Positions 1 through 8,349 of a stretch of DNA of 64,000 bases are shown here, piece after piece (position 1 is the first letter of the stretch; every line of letters begins with the position of its first letter). The position numbers were made by a program, and so were the translations under genes. The stretch is from an uncultured Alphaproteobacteria bacterium (GTDB taxonomy: Bacteria; Pseudomonadota; Alphaproteobacteria; Micropepsales; Micropepsaceae): assembly GCA_902826695.1 (NCBI GenBank), contig CADEFU010000002.1, positions 480,267 to 544,266 of the forward strand, in the 5' to 3' direction. The notes beneath the pieces were generated by a model. The model was not told the origin of the DNA. It searched no databases and was given only the letters and a program-made list of their open reading frames with translations.

Positions 1-370
1 CGGGCGAGTGGGTTTTGCCGAAGATGACGAGGCCCGCTTGCCTGCAACGCTCGACGAATGTCGTGTCGGCTTGTGCGACGGTCTCGCGGTAGAGGCTGAG
101 GCTTCCCGTCGTGACGGTGCCTTTGAGCGTCGCGCCGAGGTCTTTGAGCAGGTACGGCACGCCGGTGAGCGGGCCTTGGGGCAAACCGTCCTTCACCTGT
201 TTGCGCGCGACGTGTTCGTGGTCGATGACGATTGCGTTGATTTTCGGGTTCACTTGCGCTGCGCGGGCGAGGGCCGTGTTCAGCAACTCTTCCGGCGTGA
301 CCTGCTTCGTTTTCACAAGTTCCGCGAGCGAGAGTGCGTCGTGTTTGCGGTATTCGGCGAAGTTCAGCAT
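1..370 (-). CDS. Amidase-signature hydrolase, N-terminal part (cut by window edge)
   Basis: The reverse strand encodes the first 123 residues of an amidase-signature (GatA-like) enzyme, starting at an ATG at 370. The N-terminal helix, the 'D-A-x-S-L-A-E-L' region and the segment 'GPLTGVPYLLKDL' around residues 67-78 are typical of the family. Lys76 matches the first member of the Ser-cisSer-Lys catalytic triad. The two serines would lie beyond position 1, so activity cannot be judged. These enzymes hydrolyse carboxylic amides. The substrate, and whether this is a stand-alone amidase or the GatA subunit, cannot be told; no gatC or gatB is visible. It is divergent from the UrcA-like gene. Confidence 0.85.
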   Translation of the reverse strand, partial: MLNFAEYRKHDALSLAELVKTKQVTPEELLNTALARAAQVNPKINAIVIDHEHVARKQVKDGLPQGPLTGVPYLLKDLGATLKGTVTTGSLSLYRETVAQADTTFVERCRQAGLVIFGKTHSP

Positions 371-396
371 GAGATTCCTTGCGCGTGACGTGATCG

Positions 397-410
397 TGAA
401 CGGCCGTTCA
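397..410. promoter_or_regulatory. 14-bp perfect palindrome between divergent genes
   Basis: TGAACGGCCGTTCA is a perfect palindrome inside the 104-bp gap between the amidase start and the UrcA-like start. Its symmetry and position suit an operator for a dimeric regulator. About four such 14-bp palindromes are expected by chance in 64 kb, so this is only a candidate. Confidence 0.25.
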
Positions 411-474
411 TGGGCGAGACAGGTGGGCGAGCCTAGATTATCCTTATCCCGTGGCATAGCCGGAGGCTTCCCCC

Positions 475-825
475 ATGCGCGCTTTGATTGTTGCGATCTC
501 GTTGGCTTTTGCTGGTGCTGCGGCGGCGGACCAGGTGGCGTATCAGCCGGCCGATATGCTGCCGCATGACGCAGTCTCGCTGCGCGCACTCGATAACGCG
601 CATCTGCGGATCGTGCGGCGGGCGCGGGCGCTCTGCTGGCATTCGGGCCCGTTCGGCTTCTCGCCCGGCGCGGCCTCGCGTGCGTGCGTCATCGGCGAGA
701 CGGAGAGCGCGGTCGCGAACTCCAAAGATCCGGCGCTGCAGGCGTATCACAAGTACCTGCCGTTCCACGCGAAGTACAACGAGTACCGGCCGGCGTTCTA
801 TTGGCAGCGGCTGGTGCAGGGCTAG
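475..825 (+). CDS. Small exported protein, UrcA-like
   Basis: This is a 116-residue protein with a signal peptide (positive start, hydrophobic residues 4-17, Ala-rich cleavage site near 18). The mature part has 'VRRARALCW' near residues 47-55, a second Cys at about 70 and 'DPALQAYH' near 85-92. That layout resembles the UrcA family of Caulobacterales and Sphingomonadales (a Cys-containing helix, a second Cys, and a final 'DP-x-L-x-A-x-H' helix). A GGAGG eight bases before the ATG supports the start. UrcA proteins have no established function. Assignment is by pattern only, and the tail after 'AYH' is longer than usual. It ends 1 bp from the convergent dehydrogenase gene. Confidence 0.6.
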   Translation: MRALIVAISLAFAGAAAADQVAYQPADMLPHDAVSLRALDNAHLRIVRRARALCWHSGPFGFSPGAASRACVIGETESAVANSKDPALQAYHKYLPFHAKYNEYRPAFYWQRLVQG

Positions 826-826
826 C

Positions 827-1963
827 TCACCACGCCGCGCGCAGGATTTCCATCACGTCGCCGGCGCCTGTGATGGGGCGCGGGTTTGAGAGCACCACCG
901 GGTTCTTTGCTGCTTCTTCGGCGATGGCGGAGAGTTGCGTTTCCTTGATGCCGACGTCGCGTAGGCGGGCGGGCAGGCCCAGATCCGTGATCAATTCGGC
1001 GACGGCGCCGGCGAGGTTCGTGCGGCTCATGCTGGCTGCGAGCGTTTTTTGACGTTCGGCCGTCGTTGTCTCGTTCCAGCGTAGGACGTGCGGGAGCATC
1101 ACGCAGCTTGAGTGGCCGTGGTGTACGCCGTAGCGGCCGCCCAAGATGTAGCCGATGCCGTGGCTCGCGCCGGAGCCTGCGCGCGAGGAATTCGTGCAGG
1201 CGAGGTAGGCGGCCATTTGGCTGTCGATGCGGGCGAACGGGTCGCCGGGGACGTTCTTCGTGCGGCGAAGCGAGGTTGAGAAGAGGCTGAGCGCGTGGAT
1301 GAGGCCCGCGTCGTAGACGTGCGTCGCGCTCTTTGCGAGGAAGCCCTCGCAGCAGTGGTCAACGCCACGGATGGCGCTCGAGAGCCAGAGCCATTCGGGG
1401 GTGAGCGCGCCGAGCGCGGGGTCATAGATCACCACGCGCGGGACAAGGAACGGATTCATAAAGCCGAGCTTGCGGCCTTGGGCTTCGTCGGTGGCGCCGC
1501 CGGCGGGCGTGACTTCGGCGCCGGAGAGCGTGGTCGGGATTGCTATCTGGCGGATCGGTGTCGGCTTTGTATGGCGCTTGTTCGCGAGCGCGAGCAGCTG
1601 ATCTTTCGTTTCGACGTTCTCGCCGAGCGCGAGTTGGACGACTTTCAGGCCGTCGATGATCGAGCCGCCGCCGACGCCGACGAGGAGGTCTGCTTTCGCT
1701 TCGCGCGCCGCGCGCACCGCGTCGAGCACGCCGTCGAGTTTCGAGTGCTCGGCGATGCCGTGATAGATCGCGGCGATTTTCGTCTTTAGCGATGTTGCGA
1801 TCAGGGAGATCGCGCCGGTCTGTTCGTGCAGCGTTTTGGAGGTCGCCACGAATACGCGCTTGGCGCCGAGGCGTTCGACCTCGTCGCCCAGAACTTCGCG
1901 CACGGACTTGCCGAAGTGGACGCGTTCTTGCGGGAGCGCGTCGTAGGTGAAGGTGCGGGTCAA
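827..1963 (-). CDS. Iron-containing alcohol dehydrogenase / maleylacetate reductase-like
   Basis: A protein of about 378 residues of the iron-dependent alcohol dehydrogenase superfamily, which performs NAD(P)-linked reduction or oxidation. The nucleotide-binding loop GVGGGS lies at residues 96-101. The metal region shows 'GVDHCCEGF' followed by a His-rich block 'GVHHGHSS'. Overall form is closest to the maleylacetate reductase/hydroxyacid-oxoacid branch, but the substrate is not determinable. A TTG at 1963 overlaps the upstream SDR stop as TTGA and gives a natural N-terminus ('TRTFTYDALP'); an in-frame TTG at 1975 is also possible. The coupling indicates a two-step pathway with the SDR. Confidence 0.85.
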   Translation of the reverse strand: MTRTFTYDALPQERVHFGKSVREVLGDEVERLGAKRVFVATSKTLHEQTGAISLIATSLKTKIAAIYHGIAEHSKLDGVLDAVRAAREAKADLLVGVGGGSIIDGLKVVQLALGENVETKDQLLALANKRHTKPTPIRQIAIPTTLSGAEVTPAGGATDEAQGRKLGFMNPFLVPRVVIYDPALGALTPEWLWLSSAIRGVDHCCEGFLAKSATHVYDAGLIHALSLFSTSLRRTKNVPGDPFARIDSQMAAYLACTNSSRAGSGASHGIGYILGGRYGVHHGHSSCVMLPHVLRWNETTTAERQKTLAASMSRTNLAGAVAELITDLGLPARLRDVGIKETQLSAIAEEAAKNPVVLSNPRPITGAGDVMEILRAAW

Positions 1964-2871
1964 ATCGGATCCCAACCAAAGACGGAGGTGGTGGCCCCGG
2001 TGTCGTACATCATCGGCTTCATCGCCGGGAAGGCGTGGTTGACGATCGTGTCGGGCGTCCAGCCTTCGATCTTGGCCATGCCGCGCAACGGGCGGGACTG
2101 CGACATCAGGAAGATTTCGTTGCCACGGGCGACGAAGATTTGGCCGGTTACGTCTTTCGTGGCGCAGAGCGCGATTGCGAGTTGGGCGACCTGATCGGCG
2201 CGCATGAAGTTTTTCATGCGCTCAACGCGTTTGGCGGAAGCTTCGTCCTTGATCGGGATCGTCGCGATCATGCGCGACCATGCGAACGGCGCGATGATGT
2301 TCGAGCGGACGTTCTTTTGCATGCCCTCCATCGCGATGATGCGCGAGAGACCGGCGACACCCATTTTCGCGGCGGCGTAGTTCGCCTGACCGATGTTGCC
2401 GATGATGCCGCTTGTCGAGGTGAACAGGACGTAGGCACCGTCCTGCTGTTCGCGGAAGTGTTCGATCGTGGCGCGGCAGACGTTGTAGGCGCCGTTGAGG
2501 TGTACGTCGATCACGAGGTCCCAATCCTGGTCGGTCATTTTGTGGAACATCGTGTCGCGGAGAATGCCGGCCGGATTGATGACGGCGTGCAATCCGCCGA
2601 ACGTGTCTTTCGCCTGCTCGAACATGCGCTTGACCGCGGGGCGGCTCGTCACGCTCTCGGAGTTTGCGACCGCTTGGCCGCCCGCTGCTTTGATTTCGCG
2701 GACGACGGTTTCGGCGGGGCCGGCCGAGCCTTCGTCGCCGCCGGTGGTGCCGCCGCCAAGGTCGTTGACCACGACCTTCGCGCCTTCTTTGGCGGCCAGC
2801 AGCGCGCATTCTTTGCCGATGCCGTTGCCGCCGCCCGTCACCAGAACGACCTTGCCCGACAAAATGCCCAT
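1960..2871 (-). CDS. SDR dehydrogenase, hydroxyacyl-CoA dehydrogenase type
   Basis: A 303-residue short-chain dehydrogenase with an N-terminal Rossmann motif (GGGNGIG, residues 13-19). Its insert 'NDLGGG' after beta-2 is seen in bacterial and peroxisomal MFE-2-like 3-hydroxyacyl-CoA dehydrogenases. The catalytic set is Ser152, Tyr165 and Lys169 (Y-A-A-A-K). The structural NNAG motif reads NPAG at residues 99-102, an uncommon change. The C-terminal extension of about 50 residues is longer than in minimal SDRs. The start has a strong GAGGAGG site. Co-transcription with the iron-alcohol dehydrogenase suggests a catabolic pair, possibly acyl-CoA or alcohol oxidation; this is inferred. Confidence 0.85.
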   Translation of the reverse strand: MGILSGKVVLVTGGGNGIGKECALLAAKEGAKVVVNDLGGGTTGGDEGSAGPAETVVREIKAAGGQAVANSESVTSRPAVKRMFEQAKDTFGGLHAVINPAGILRDTMFHKMTDQDWDLVIDVHLNGAYNVCRATIEHFREQQDGAYVLFTSTSGIIGNIGQANYAAAKMGVAGLSRIIAMEGMQKNVRSNIIAPFAWSRMIATIPIKDEASAKRVERMKNFMRADQVAQLAIALCATKDVTGQIFVARGNEIFLMSQSRPLRGMAKIEGWTPDTIVNHAFPAMKPMMYDTGATTSVFGWDPI

Positions 2872-2999
2872 GACTTCCTCCTCGTCTTCGGTGGCTTTGC
2901 GGCAACGTTAACCGCAGGGCGCGGTCTGATTCCAGGGCGAACTTTGGTCCCTGCTATAAGGTGACGTAACGCTTTCGCGAATCGCCCGAAGGGAGGCCC

Positions 3000-3548
3000 A
3001 TGAGCACGCATCGGTGGCTAACGGCAATTGAGCACAAGTTGGGTCTGGGCAGCGACGAAGCTTCCGCGCGGCGCCGCCGCATTCTGAAACACGTAGCCGA
3101 GCGCACCGTCGTCACACGCGACATCAGTCAAGAAGGCCCCGCGAAGGAGACGTTCGGCGTTTGGCTTGCCGACAAGGTGGCCGAGTTCGGTGGGTCGTGG
3201 ACCTTCATTATGATCTTTGTCGCGTTTCTGGTTTCGTGGGCGGTGCTGAACACGATCATTCTCGTCACGGGCGCGCTCGATCCCTATCCTTTCATCTTCT
3301 TGAACTTGCTGCTGTCGATGGTGGCTGCCTTGCAGGCGCCGATCATCATGATGTCGCAGAACCGGCAGTCGCAAAAGGATCGTCTGACAGCGCAGCACGA
3401 CTACGAGGTGAACCTGAAGGCCGAGCTTGAGATCATGGCGCTGCACGAAAAATTCGATCAGATGCGCAACGAGCAGTTGGCGCAGATGCTCGCCAAGCAC
3501 GAGGAGCAGATCAAGTTGCTCACCGATCTGGTGAAGGCGAAAGGGTAG
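3000..3548 (+). CDS. DUF1003 inner-membrane protein
   Basis: A 182-residue protein with the DUF1003 pattern. It has a soluble N-terminal part, two transmembrane helices (about residues 65-88 and 97-117), the family block 'DPYPFIFLNLLLS' between them, then 'QAPIIMMSQNRQ' and a charged C-terminal helix 'DYEVNLKAELEI', likely a coiled coil in the cytoplasm. The family has no proven function. A GGGAGG sits just before the ATG. The GNAT gene begins 4 bp after its stop, so the two are probably co-transcribed. Confidence 0.9.
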   Translation: MSTHRWLTAIEHKLGLGSDEASARRRRILKHVAERTVVTRDISQEGPAKETFGVWLADKVAEFGGSWTFIMIFVAFLVSWAVLNTIILVTGALDPYPFIFLNLLLSMVAALQAPIIMMSQNRQSQKDRLTAQHDYEVNLKAELEIMALHEKFDQMRNEQLAQMLAKHEEQIKLLTDLVKAKG

Positions 3549-3552
3549 GACG

Positions 3553-4083
3553 TTGACCGTCATCCGCCGCGAAGAGCCCCGCGATGCCGCGGCCGCCGAT
3601 GCGATCGTCGCCGCGGCATTCGGGCCGGGGCGGTTTGCGAAGAGCGCGTATCGCTTGCGCGAGGGCGTGGCGGCGGTCGCCGAACTCTCGTTCGTCGCGG
3701 AAGAGGGCGCGCGCATCGTCGGCACGGTGCGCTATTGGCCGGTCGTGATTGGGGGCGAGGCGGCGTTAATGTTGGGACCGATCGCGATCGTTGCGGACCG
3801 GCAGGGGCAGGGGATTGCGCTCGCCTTGATGCAGGCGAGCCTCGCGGAGGCAAAGCGGCTCGGCCACCGCGCGGTGATCTTGGTGGGTGATGAGCCCTAT
3901 TACGGGCGCGCGGGGTTCAAGCGCGTGCAGCCCTACGGCCGGATCACGATGCCGGGGCCAGTGGATTACGCGCGGGTGCTCGGGCTTTCGCTCGCCGACG
4001 GCGCGGTCGAGGCGATGAAGGGCGAGGTGCGCAAGGCGGCGCTGGATGAGCGCGTTGCCGCGGCTGGGTGTGCGGTCGGCTAA
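3553..4083 (+). CDS. GNAT N-acetyltransferase, YhbS-like
   Basis: A 176-residue GNAT-fold acetyltransferase. The acetyl-CoA loop is seen in 'ADRQGQGIALALM' (Q/R-x-x-G-x-G/A), preceded by the beta-4 strand 'LMLGPIAI'. A later 'GDEPYYGRAGF' matches the YhbS branch of predicted acetyltransferases, where this strand-loop closes the active site. The substrate is unknown. The best start is TTG at 3553, 4 bp after the DUF1003 stop and preceded by a TAGGA. It converges head-on with the next gene, whose stop abuts at 4084. Confidence 0.85.
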   Translation: MTVIRREEPRDAAAADAIVAAAFGPGRFAKSAYRLREGVAAVAELSFVAEEGARIVGTVRYWPVVIGGEAALMLGPIAIVADRQGQGIALALMQASLAEAKRLGHRAVILVGDEPYYGRAGFKRVQPYGRITMPGPVDYARVLGLSLADGAVEAMKGEVRKAALDERVAAAGCAVG

Positions 4084-5511
4084 CTAACGGCGGCCGGGAA
4101 GTGCGCGGACGGTGCAATAGTAGAATGCTTGGTCGTTACGCTTGAGTTGGTTCGGGCTGTCGATACCGCCGTTGGTGATCACGATGAAGGTTGCCTTTTC
4201 GTAGGCGCTCAGCTTGAACACCGTTGGCGTGCGCCCCTGTTCTTGGCCAAGCGCGATGCGAACCGGAACACCGTTCTCGACGAAACTCTCTTGAGCGACG
4301 ATTTTTCCGTGCTCGGCGTAGTTTTCGAGCGAGTTGTTCCACACTTCGTCGGCGGTCCCTTCCGAGACGGGGACCCCAACGATCAGGCAGCTCGTAACAA
4401 GTTGGAATTGGGCGGAGACAATGCCGTCCCGATTGTCCAGATCCGTTTGGCGCCACAAGGGCGGCGCGCTCACTTCGTAGTCGTCGAACACGATTAGTGT
4501 GTTCGGCGCCTCGCCGCGGCGTACCATTGCGGTCGAGCTCGACTGCGGAGCGGAAGCAGGAGGCGGGGACATGTCTTGCGGCGTCAAGCTAGCGGCAGCA
4601 AGCCGCCGCAGCGGGCACTGCCCAAGCCCGGCATCGTCGCGCTTCAACTTGTCGGGGCTCTCCAAGCCGCCGGTGATTCTCACAACCAAGAGGTCATCTC
4701 GGTAAGCGATTAATTTCACCAACTGTGTTTCGGCGTTCCGGAAATCGACACGTGCCATGCGAACGACGGTGTCGCCCTCGGTGAACTGGTCCTGCTCGAT
4801 CGTGACCCCGGGAATCCTTCCGAAGACTTTCAGGAACACGTTTTGCCAGAAATCGTCGGTGCCGGATTGGGGCATTTTTTTCGCGACCAATTCGCATTGG
4901 TGGACGTTGCGCTCGCGGGCGAAGCCAATCACGATCAAATTTTTGCCGATGTCGGCTTTGTATTCGCTCCAGGATTCCGGTGCGGTGAACTCATACGCGT
5001 TGTAGACGATGTAGCTATTCTTGGTCGGACCCCGGCGCGCGTAGTCCGGACCGCAACCTGCTCGTTCCGTGCAGACGCCTTCAATCGCGCCGGGTGCGCC
5101 CTTCGGGAGCTCCCGGAGTTTACGGTAGAAGTGTCGGCAGGCCCCCTCGTTGCCTTCGAACGACCAATCGACCAAGCCGCCGTGATCGCCGAAGACAGCC
5201 TTGAACGTGCACTGCAGTTGCTTCGAGGTCGTGACCGTGCCTTTACGCTTGCCGCCCAAGAGAGGATCCTCGTAGACGGGTTGATCGGTGGTGCTCAGTG
5301 TACGGTGGTTCCAGACGTAAACCGTTCTGTCGCCAACCTGCGCGGAGGATTCCGGATAGCCCAGGACGGCGACGAGCTCCTCGATCCTGCGGCCTGGTAG
5401 GCGCTCCGTGGCGTCCTTCTTATCGTCGCCGAAGATAAAGGCTTTGGCGTATCCACCGCCGAGCGTGACGATGCAGAGCGCTAGCACTAGCGACCACTGC
5501 GCCGGTCTCAT
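4084..5511 (-). CDS. Exported protein: BamE/SmpA-like domain plus duplicated unknown domain
   Basis: A 475-residue exported protein whose function I do not recognise. It has a signal peptide (residues 1-24). A first domain (about 38-135) reads 'GRRIEELVAVLGYP', 'VYVW' and 'CTFKAVF', like the small SmpA/OmlA/BamE fold. Two related copies of another domain follow, at about 165-304 and 337-471, joined by a Pro/Ser-rich linker. Both copies open with a 'Y-x-V/F-Y/D-x-Y-E' strand, contain a Cys strand with an adjacent 'IVG/IG', and end in near-identical blocks: GGLESPDKLKRDD (281-293) and GGIDSPNQLKRND (448-460). It is probably periplasmic. The internal duplication is visible directly; any role in envelope biology is a guess. 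Confidence 0.75.
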   Translation of the reverse strand: MRPAQWSLVLALCIVTLGGGYAKAFIFGDDKKDATERLPGRRIEELVAVLGYPESSAQVGDRTVYVWNHRTLSTTDQPVYEDPLLGGKRKGTVTTSKQLQCTFKAVFGDHGGLVDWSFEGNEGACRHFYRKLRELPKGAPGAIEGVCTERAGCGPDYARRGPTKNSYIVYNAYEFTAPESWSEYKADIGKNLIVIGFARERNVHQCELVAKKMPQSGTDDFWQNVFLKVFGRIPGVTIEQDQFTEGDTVVRMARVDFRNAETQLVKLIAYRDDLLVVRITGGLESPDKLKRDDAGLGQCPLRRLAAASLTPQDMSPPPASAPQSSSTAMVRRGEAPNTLIVFDDYEVSAPPLWRQTDLDNRDGIVSAQFQLVTSCLIVGVPVSEGTADEVWNNSLENYAEHGKIVAQESFVENGVPVRIALGQEQGRTPTVFKLSAYEKATFIVITNGGIDSPNQLKRNDQAFYYCTVRALPGRR

Positions 5512-5596
5512 AGTCGTCCCCCCTCAGAGCCGAGCGGAAAGGCTAACGAATCGGCCGCACACCCTGCAAGTGCAATTGCCAAGGATCGCTGAGCAT

Positions 5597-6454
5597 TTAC
5601 TTTCCTAAGAACATCTCCACGACCTTCTTTTGCAGCTTTTTGCCGTCGGGGTCGCTTGCTGTCTTCAGGTGGCAGAGGTCGTTCGACCAGGGTGAGGTGC
5701 GGATGCGGATCGGCGGGTCGCGGGATTCAATGCACTTGAGCACGACGGCCGCGACTTCGTCGGCGGTTTGATAAGCGGTCGTGCCGCGCTCGCGCGACGT
5801 TGCCAAGTAGCGTTGCAGGATCGGGTAGTAGTCCGGGTCTTGCGGCATGCCGCCGGTTTCCATCGTGCGCTTCATGGCGGAGGCGAAGAATTCCGACTTG
5901 ATGCCGCCGGGTTCGATGGCGGTGAACTTCAATCCTAGCAAGGGCATGTAGGAAGCAAGCGCTTCGGTGTAGCCCTCGATTGCGAATTTCGCCGCGCAAT
6001 AGACCTCGTTGAACGGCTGCCCGACAAGGCCGCCGACGGAGGAGATGTTGACGACGTGGCCGGCGCGCGCTTTGCGCATGTGCGGGATCACGGCTTTTGT
6101 CGTGCGTACAACACTCATGAAGTTCACATCCATGACCCACTCGATGTCTTCCCAAGGGGCTTGCTCGGTGGGGCGCGCGTAGCCGGAACCAGCATTGTTT
6201 ACGAGAACGTCGATGCGGCCTTCGCGTTTCATGACTTCGGCAACGGCGGCGTTGACGCTGTTCGCGTTCTGGACGTCGAGTGCGAGAAAGTTCAGTTTTG
6301 CGCCGACTTGCGCGGCGGCTTGCGCGACCGGATCCATCTTCTTCAGATCGCGCATCGTCGCGTAGACGGTGTTCGCGCGGCGCGCGGCCTGGATCGCGAT
6401 CGCGGCGCCCAGACCGGTCGACGTGCCGGTGACGAGAATAACTTTGCCTGACAT
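5597..6454 (-). CDS. SDR family oxidoreductase
   Basis: A 285-residue classical short-chain dehydrogenase. It has the TGxxxGxG nucleotide motif 'GTSTGLG' at residues 10-16, a standard 'NNAGSG' block, and 'ISSVGG' followed by Y-C-A-A-K as the catalytic Ser/Tyr/Lys set. After the active site come 'IEPGGIKSEFF' and a C-terminal extension seen in retinol-dehydrogenase-like SDRs. An AGGAGGGGG site lies just upstream of the ATG. The substrate is unknown. It is co-directional with marC, but a 93-bp gap with a hairpin separates them, so it is probably a separate transcript. Confidence 0.85.
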   Translation of the reverse strand: MSGKVILVTGTSTGLGAAIAIQAARRANTVYATMRDLKKMDPVAQAAAQVGAKLNFLALDVQNANSVNAAVAEVMKREGRIDVLVNNAGSGYARPTEQAPWEDIEWVMDVNFMSVVRTTKAVIPHMRKARAGHVVNISSVGGLVGQPFNEVYCAAKFAIEGYTEALASYMPLLGLKFTAIEPGGIKSEFFASAMKRTMETGGMPQDPDYYPILQRYLATSRERGTTAYQTADEVAAVVLKCIESRDPPIRIRTSPWSNDLCHLKTASDPDGKKLQKKVVEMFLGK

Positions 6455-6493
6455 GCGGAGCCCCCTCCTACGAGGGGGTAGAATACAACGATC

Positions 6494-6530
6494 GGGGAGC
6501 GGGGGAATGGTTAGTCCGTTCCCGCTCTCC
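6494..6530 (-). terminator. Imperfect hairpin downstream of marC
   Basis: GGGGAGCGGGGGAA (6494-6507) pairs imperfectly with TTCCCGCTCTCC (6519-6530) across an 11-base loop, just past the marC stop. No clear U-tract follows on either strand, so termination efficiency is doubtful. A second short CCCCTC/GAGGGG hairpin lies in the SDR leader beside its ribosome-binding site. Confidence 0.4.
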
Positions 6531-6547
6531 GTCTCTGCGTTCCGCTG

Positions 6548-7186
6548 TTACACCGCAAACACGTTCTTGATGCCGTCGATGACGAACTGGGCGGCTAAAG
6601 CGGCCAGGATGATGCCGAAGATGCGGGTCACCATGGCGGCGATCGTGGCCGAGATCATGTGCGAGAATTTGGCGGCGAGCCAGAAGGCGCCGAACGTGAG
6701 CGCAAGATTGACCGCCACGCCCGCGAGCACGGCGGCGCGGCCTGGCCAGGCGCTGTGCTGGGCGAACAGCAGCATGATCGAAGCGATGGAGCCGGGGCCG
6801 GCGATTAGCGGGATCGCGAGTGGGAAGACGGAGATGTCTTCGTGTTCGCCGGGGTGGGCGTGGCGTTCTTCGATCACCTTCGCGTTGCGCGCTTCGCGGC
6901 GTTGCGTGCGCGTCTCGAACAGCATGTCGATTGCGATCAGGAAGAGGAGGAGGCCGCCCGCGATGCGGAAGGCGTCGAGGCTGACGTGCAGTTTGTCGAG
7001 CAGCCACTCGCCGCCGAGCGCGAAGCCGAGCAGGATGAAGCATGCGACCAGCACGCTTTTCCAGGCCATGCGGTGGCGCCAGGAGACCGGCATGTCTTGC
7101 GTCAACGTCGCGAACATCGGGATGACGCCGGGCGGGTCGATGACGACGAAGAACGTGACGAGCGAGGCGAGGAAGATTTCGAGCAT
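6548..7186 (-). CDS. MarC family integral membrane protein
   Basis: A 212-residue inner-membrane protein with six predicted transmembrane helices in two groups of three. The groups are separated by a charged, His-containing loop (about residues 93-118). The start 'FFVVIDPPGVIPMF' and the second-half block 'FPLAIPLIAGPGSI' are the two MarC-family signatures. Length is normal for the family. MarC was once linked to multiple antibiotic resistance in E. coli, but that link was not upheld, and the transported substrate, if any, is unknown. Confidence 0.93.
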   Translation of the reverse strand: MLEIFLASLVTFFVVIDPPGVIPMFATLTQDMPVSWRHRMAWKSVLVACFILLGFALGGEWLLDKLHVSLDAFRIAGGLLLFLIAIDMLFETRTQRREARNAKVIEERHAHPGEHEDISVFPLAIPLIAGPGSIASIMLLFAQHSAWPGRAAVLAGVAVNLALTFGAFWLAAKFSHMISATIAAMVTRIFGIILAALAAQFVIDGIKNVFAV

Positions 7187-7314
7187 GGGGAAGTACTAGC
7201 GGCGTTTGGCGCGTTCGGCCACCCCTCCGCAAGTGGGCTAGAGGAGAAGGAGTGGCGAGCGTGCAGGGAGTCGGCTTAGAGTGTGCCACCGCCATTTAGG
7301 AAAGGACCTCGCCC

Positions 7315-8349
7315 ATGGCTACGAAAATCGTCAACGATCCTCGTATCGATCCGCGCATCAAGGCGCTGCTTGGGGCTGCGCCCGATGTGGCGCCGCCGGG
7401 CAATGTGGCGAACCGCGAGGCGCTTTTGGCCGAAGACAACTCGCCGGCGGCGCAGGCGCGCATGGCGATGGTCAAGATGTTCACCAACATGTGCGACAGC
7501 GAAGAGGTCGCGCCATCGAAGGGGCTCAAGATCACGACGGAGACGTTCCGCTCCGAACCTGACGGTAACGAGATCAAGATTCAGTTCATCCGGCCGGATA
7601 CGAGCGAACGCTTGCCGTGCGTCGTCTATCTGCACGGCGGCGGCATGATGCACTTCTCGTGCTTTGACGGCATGTACAAAGCTTGGGGGCGCATCATCGC
7701 GACCCAGGGCGTTGCCGTTGCGATGGTCGACTTCCGCAATTGCGTGACGCCTTCTTCTACGCCCGAGGTCGCGCCGTTCCCGGCGGGGCTGAACGATTGC
7801 GTGTCGGGGGTGAAGTGGGTCGCCGCGCATGCCGACAGGCTCAAGATCGATCCCAAGCGCATCATTGTCGCGGGCGAAAGCGGCGGCGGGAACTTGACGC
7901 TCGCGGCGGGTCTCAAGCTCAAACAAGACGGCGATATCGGGTTGATCAAAGGGCTCTATGCGCTTTGCCCGTATATAGCGGGGCAGTGGCCGTTGCCGCA
8001 GAATCCGTCGTCGTCGGAAAACAACGGCATTCTGCTTGAGCTGCACAACAATCGTGGCGCGATGGCCTATGGCATAGAGGCGTTCAACGCGAAGAACCCG
8101 CTCGCGTGGCCTGCGTTTGCCGGGGACGACGACGTGAAGGGGCTACCGCCCACCGTCATTCACGTCAACGAGTGTGATCCGCTGCGCGACGAGGGGCTCA
8201 ATTTCTACCGGCTGCTTATGAAAAACGGCGTGAAAGCGCGCGCACGTCAGTCGATGGGCACGACACACGGCGTGGAGCTGTTGGCGATTGCCTGCCCCGA
8301 TATCAGCTACGACACGGCGCGGGATATCGCGGCGTTTTGCGTGCATTGA
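7315..8349 (+). CDS. Alpha/beta-hydrolase, hormone-sensitive-lipase type
   Basis: A 344-residue esterase/lipase-like hydrolase of the HSL (alpha/beta-hydrolase fold 3) family. It has the oxyanion motif HGGG at residues 107-110 and the nucleophile elbow GESGGG with Ser189. A later 'NECDPLRDEG' supplies the acid and 'TTHGVEL' the His of the triad. There is no signal peptide, so it is cytoplasmic. It likely cleaves short-chain acyl esters; the natural substrate is unknown. An AGGAAAGG precedes the ATG. It stands alone, divergent from marC. Confidence 0.88.
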   Translation: MATKIVNDPRIDPRIKALLGAAPDVAPPGNVANREALLAEDNSPAAQARMAMVKMFTNMCDSEEVAPSKGLKITTETFRSEPDGNEIKIQFIRPDTSERLPCVVYLHGGGMMHFSCFDGMYKAWGRIIATQGVAVAMVDFRNCVTPSSTPEVAPFPAGLNDCVSGVKWVAAHADRLKIDPKRIIVAGESGGGNLTLAAGLKLKQDGDIGLIKGLYALCPYIAGQWPLPQNPSSSENNGILLELHNNRGAMAYGIEAFNAKNPLAWPAFAGDDDVKGLPPTVIHVNECDPLRDEGLNFYRLLMKNGVKARARQSMGTTHGVELLAIACPDISYDTARDIAAFCVH

